Of a stretch of DNA of 64,000 nucleotides, positions 63,164-64,000 are shown piece by piece (the first letter of the stretch is position 1; each line of letters begins with the position of its first letter). Below the pieces are notes generated by a model, which had not been told where the DNA came from, searched no databases, and was given only the letters and a program-made list of their open reading frames with translations. The stretch covers positions 62,001 to 126,000 of the forward strand of contig NZ_PHSU01000039.1 of NCBI RefSeq assembly GCF_002814235.1, read 5' to 3'. This stretch comes from Pseudomonas sp. QS1027. Lineage in GTDB: Bacteria > Pseudomonadota > Gammaproteobacteria > Pseudomonadales > Pseudomonadaceae. The translations under genes were made by a program, and so were the position numbers.

Positions 63164-64000
63164 ATGAGCGCAATTCAACATTTGATCGACGGCCAACTGG
63201 TCAGCGATTCCGGTCGCACGGCCGCCGTGTACAACCCGTCCACCGGCCAGGTTATCCACCAGGTGCCACTGGCGGATCGCGAGACCATCCAGCAGGCCAT
63301 CGATTCGGCCAAGGCGGCCTTTCCGGCCTGGCGCAACACGCCTCCGGCCAAACGTGCCCAGGTGATGTTCCGTTTCAAGCAACTGCTGGAGCAGAACGAG
63401 GCGCGTATCGCCCAACTGATCAGCGAAGAACACGGCAAGACCCTGGAAGACGCTGCCGGTGAATTGAAGCGTGGTATCGAGAACGTCGAGTACGCCTGCG
63501 CCGCGCCGGAAGTATTGAAAGGGGAATACAGCCGTAACGTCGGTCCGAACATCGACGCCTGGTCCGACTTCCAGCCGTTGGGTGTGGTGGCGGGTATCAC
63601 GCCATTCAACTTCCCGGCGATGGTGCCACTGTGGATGTACCCATTGGCGATCGTCTGCGGTAACTGCTTTATCCTCAAGCCGTCCGAGCGCGATCCGAGT
63701 TCGACCTTGCTGATTGCGCAATTGCTGCAGGAAGCCGGTTTGCCCAAGGGGGTGCTGAACGTGGTGCATGGTGACAAGACCGCGGTGGATGCGTTGATCG
63801 AGGCGCCTGAGGTCAAGGCCCTGAGTTTTGTCGGTTCGACCCCGATTGCCGAGTACATCTACGCCGAAGGCACCAAGCGCGGCAAGCGCGTCCAGGCCCT
63901 GGGCGGGGCGAAGAACCATGCGGTATTGATGCCCGATGCGGATCTGGACAATGCGGTCAGTGCCTTGATGGGCGCGGCTTATGGTTCCTGCGGCGAGCGT
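63164..64000 (+). CDS. bauC: Methylmalonate/malonate-semialdehyde dehydrogenase (partial)
   Basis: The first 279 residues of a CoA-acylating aldehyde dehydrogenase; the gene runs off the right edge. MSAIQHLIDGQLVSDSGRTA, PFNFPAMVPLWMYPLAIVCG, FILKPSERDPSS, LSFVGSTPIAEYI and the ALGGAKNHAVLMPDAD block are typical of MmsA/IolA. The start of the catalytic region (GSCGER) ends the window. It should oxidise malonate semialdehyde, made by BauA, to acetyl-CoA. It lies 83 bp after bauA, with a small hairpin at 63082-63097. Confidence 0.94.
   Translation, partial: MSAIQHLIDGQLVSDSGRTAAVYNPSTGQVIHQVPLADRETIQQAIDSAKAAFPAWRNTPPAKRAQVMFRFKQLLEQNEARIAQLISEEHGKTLEDAAGELKRGIENVEYACAAPEVLKGEYSRNVGPNIDAWSDFQPLGVVAGITPFNFPAMVPLWMYPLAIVCGNCFILKPSERDPSSTLLIAQLLQEAGLPKGVLNVVHGDKTAVDALIEAPEVKALSFVGSTPIAEYIYAEGTKRGKRVQALGGAKNHAVLMPDADLDNAVSALMGAAYGSCGER

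Overview
This 64 kb window is a chromosomal segment of a Pseudomonas, most likely of the P. fluorescens group. It is GC-rich with dense short-gap operons and GTAGGAGC-type REP palindromes. Its gene order matches several P. aeruginosa blocks: purH-fis-dusB-(DUF3426)-prmA-accC-accB-aroQ-ctpL-gcbA-(DUF2333)-nudix-yciH-speA, then the flp/rcp/tad/ppr locus, RIO kinase with cueR/copA, and bauR/bauA/bauC. Assignments rest on recognised motifs and remembered synteny; no database search was run.

Region 1 (1-15.1 kb) is housekeeping with signalling: purine synthesis (purH start), Fis, tRNA dihydrouridine synthase, L11 methylation, acetyl-CoA carboxylase biotin subunits, a type II dehydroquinase, a CtpL-like chemoreceptor, a GcbA-like diguanylate cyclase, and arginine decarboxylase. 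Region 2 (15.2-20.9 kb) is accessory: a spike-less VgrG-like gene with a DUF4123 adaptor but no effector, a lower-GC small membrane protein and outer-membrane barrel facing it, a gene-poor stretch, and a MATE exporter.

Region 3 (21.0-36.0 kb) is a complete Flp/Tad pilus locus. It holds the pilin, assembly proteins RcpC/RcpA/TadZ/TadA/TadB/TadC/TadD, a DUF3613 protein, a minor pseudopilin, TadG, prepilin peptidase FppA, the PprA/PprB two-component system, and a stand-alone receiver protein behind flp. TadG sits at the far end, convergent with and overlapping pprA by 93 bp. Region 4 (36.2-46.3 kb) has a mazG-like/cmoM/two-DUF4136 operon, an hcp gene divergent from a lower-GC multi-membrane-segment protein (the best candidate here for an undescribed type VI secretion cargo), a MaoC-like dehydratase, an AraC regulator, an amino-acid-type dCache chemoreceptor and a RIO kinase.

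Region 5 (46.3-49.9 kb) is a copper-resistance regulon: copA-cueR on one strand and copZ on the other, each preceded by an 8-5-8 CueR palindrome in a 19-bp-spacer promoter. Region 6 (50-60.5 kb) holds transporters, regulators and small metabolic enzymes, including an ArsR-family regulator and MFS transporter preceded by a VanR-type operator palindrome, an adenine/adenosine deaminase, a MerR/SDR pair, an intergenic region with two perfect DnaA boxes, YigZ and a TetR regulator. Region 7 (60.7-64 kb) is the beta-alanine catabolic locus bauR/bauA/bauC, cut by the window end. No tRNA, rRNA, CRISPR array, intact insertion sequence or prophage was recognised.
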